Source: Lachnospiraceae bacterium (GTDB lineage: Bacteria > Bacillota > Clostridia > Lachnospirales > Lachnospiraceae). Taken from it: a DNA stretch of 7,023 bases. Where the stretch lies: positions 1 to 7,023 of the forward strand of contig JAEDOO010000097.1 of the NCBI GenBank assembly GCA_016301965.1, written 5' to 3'. Numbering within the stretch: position 1 is the stretch's first letter; the number at the start of each line of letters is the position of its first letter. Shown here piece after piece: positions 6,154 to 7,023 of this stretch. The position numbers and the translations under genes are program-made. The notes beneath the pieces are model-generated. The model did not search any database, had not been told where the DNA came from, and was given only the letters and a program-made list of their open reading frames with translations.

Positions 6154-6177
6154 CGCACGTATGGATACCATACTGCG
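6154..6177 (+). promoter_or_regulatory. Leader hairpin just upstream of the decarboxylase ribosome site
   Basis: CGCA-c-GTATGG, loop ATA, CCATAC-TGCG: ten base pairs with a single bulged C (6158) and a 3-nt loop. It ends 5 nt before the Shine-Dalgarno sequence AGAGGAGA (6183-6190). No T-run follows, so it is not an intrinsic terminator. It could influence ribosome access or mRNA stability. The 131-bp gap is too short for a complete lysine riboswitch plus terminator, and I see none. Confidence 0.5.
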
Positions 6178-6196
6178 TCAAAAGAGGAGATATATT

Positions 6197-7023
6197 ATGA
6201 AAAAAGTACCATTTGTCACCAAAGAAAAACTGGAAGAAATCATCCGCGAAGTGCCGACACCGTTCCACATCTATGACGAGGCCGGCATTCGCAGAAACTG
6301 TGAGGCCATCCAAAAGGCCTTTGCCTGGAACCCGGGCTATAAGGAATACTTTGCCGTAAAAGCCTGCCCGAATCCGTTTCTGATCGATATCATGAGAGAG
6401 TACGGCTGCGGCTGCGACTGTTCCTCTCTGACAGAGTTGATGCTGTCCCAGGCCATCGGTGCCGTGGGGGATGACATCATGTTCTCATCCAACGATACTC
6501 CGGCAGAAGAGTTCCAGTACGCAAGAAAAGTAAATGCCATCATCAACCTGGACGATATTACCCATATTGATTTCCTGGAAAAAGTGACCGGCAGCCTGCC
6601 CAAAAAGATCAGCTGCCGTTACAATCCCGGCGGATATTTCAAGATGAGCAACGGTATCATGGATAACCCGGGCGATGCCAAATACGGTATGACAGCAGAG
6701 CAGCTTTTTGAAGCCTACCGTATCTTAAAGGAAAAAGGCTGTGAAGAATTCGGTATGCATGCCTTCCTTGCCAGCAACACCGTAACTAACGAGTACTATC
6801 CGATGCTGGCAAAAGTCCTGTTTGAGACAGCCGTGAAGATCAAAGAAGAGACCGGCGTGAAGCTGTCCTTCATCAACCTTTCCGGCGGTGTAGGTATCCC
6901 CTACAAACCGGATCAGGAACCCAACGATATCCTGGCCATCGGCGAAGGCGTTCGTCAGGTATACGAAGAAGTACTGGTACCGGCCGGTATGGGCGATGTG
7001 GCCATCTACACAGAGATGGGCCG
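6197..7023 (+). CDS. lysA: Diaminopimelate decarboxylase (PLP-dependent, fold-type III), 3' partial
   Basis: Last step of lysine synthesis: PLP-dependent decarboxylation of meso-diaminopimelate to L-lysine, in the cytoplasm. The frame is open from the ATG to the window edge (275 full codons), so the C-terminal beta domain is missing. Seen in the alanine-racemase-like barrel: TPFHIYDE (21-28); YFAVKACPN (51-59), with the Schiff-base Lys55; CDCSSLTEL (73-81); CRYNPGG (140-146); KYGMTAEQL (162-170); the phosphate-binding SGGVGIPY (229-236); and EMGR (273-276) at the edge, in place of the usual EPGR. The usual HxHxGS motif reads HAFLASN (188-194): the first His and the Ser remain, the second His is Phe. 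That variant recurs, to my memory, in Lachnospiraceae enzymes annotated LysA. Other decarboxylases of this fold (carboxynorspermidine, ornithine, arginine) cannot be fully excluded without the C-terminus. The start follows AGAGGAGA by 6 nt. Codons ending in C (ATC, GCC, TTC) are frequent, suggesting good expression. Confidence 0.82.
   Translation, partial: MKKVPFVTKEKLEEIIREVPTPFHIYDEAGIRRNCEAIQKAFAWNPGYKEYFAVKACPNPFLIDIMREYGCGCDCSSLTELMLSQAIGAVGDDIMFSSNDTPAEEFQYARKVNAIINLDDITHIDFLEKVTGSLPKKISCRYNPGGYFKMSNGIMDNPGDAKYGMTAEQLFEAYRILKEKGCEEFGMHAFLASNTVTNEYYPMLAKVLFETAVKIKEETGVKLSFINLSGGVGIPYKPDQEPNDILAIGEGVRQVYEEVLVPAGMGDVAIYTEMG

Noticed and set aside
6066..6196. Lysine riboswitch upstream of lysA
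   Set aside because: The gap is only 131 bp, and I see neither the multi-helix junction pattern nor a terminator or anti-terminator pair; only one simple hairpin is supported.

Overview
The window looks like chromosome of a Gram-positive anaerobe of the class Clostridia, most likely family Lachnospiraceae. The basis is gene content and style: a MetH-type homocysteine methyltransferase module, a DUF362/ferredoxin protein, a diverged beta-propeller lactonase, a rhomboid-like membrane protein with a Cys/His tail, and a diaminopimelate decarboxylase with a HAFLASN motif. Promoters are near-consensus sigma-A type and the Shine-Dalgarno sequences are purine-rich (AAGGAGGG, AGGGAGG, AGAGGAGA). I cannot fix the genus. 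No phage, transposase, CRISPR, tRNA or rRNA gene is visible.

Layout. Positions 1-2478 (+) hold a two-gene unit: a homocysteine S-methyltransferase whose start lies before the window, then, 7 bp after its stop, a DUF362 protein with a C-terminal pair of 4Fe-4S motifs. A 166-bp gap carries an inverted repeat and an extended -10 promoter for the lactonase-family gene (2645-3703, +). The lactonase gene converges on aroC (3934-5028, -). The 230 bp between their stops is almost filled by a 191-bp foldback sequence whose 67- and 65-nt arms are identical apart from one extra AC dinucleotide. aroC and the rhomboid-like gene (5214-6065, +) are divergent, and their two good promoters lie back to back. 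A 131-bp gap with a leader hairpin precedes a diaminopimelate decarboxylase gene (6197 onward, +), which runs off the window.

How the genes relate. Three encode or resemble amino-acid biosynthesis steps: methionine methyl transfer, chorismate synthesis, and lysine formation from meso-diaminopimelate. They are separate transcription units, not one pathway operon. The methyltransferase and DUF362 genes are almost certainly co-transcribed; a redox link to corrinoid chemistry is possible but speculative. The lactonase-like and rhomboid-like genes appear to have their own promoters.

Most worth a second look: the long foldback between convergent genes; the rhomboid homologue that has lost its catalytic Ser/His and gained a Cys/His-rich tail; and the methyltransferase that ends in what looks like half of a decayed pterin-binding domain.
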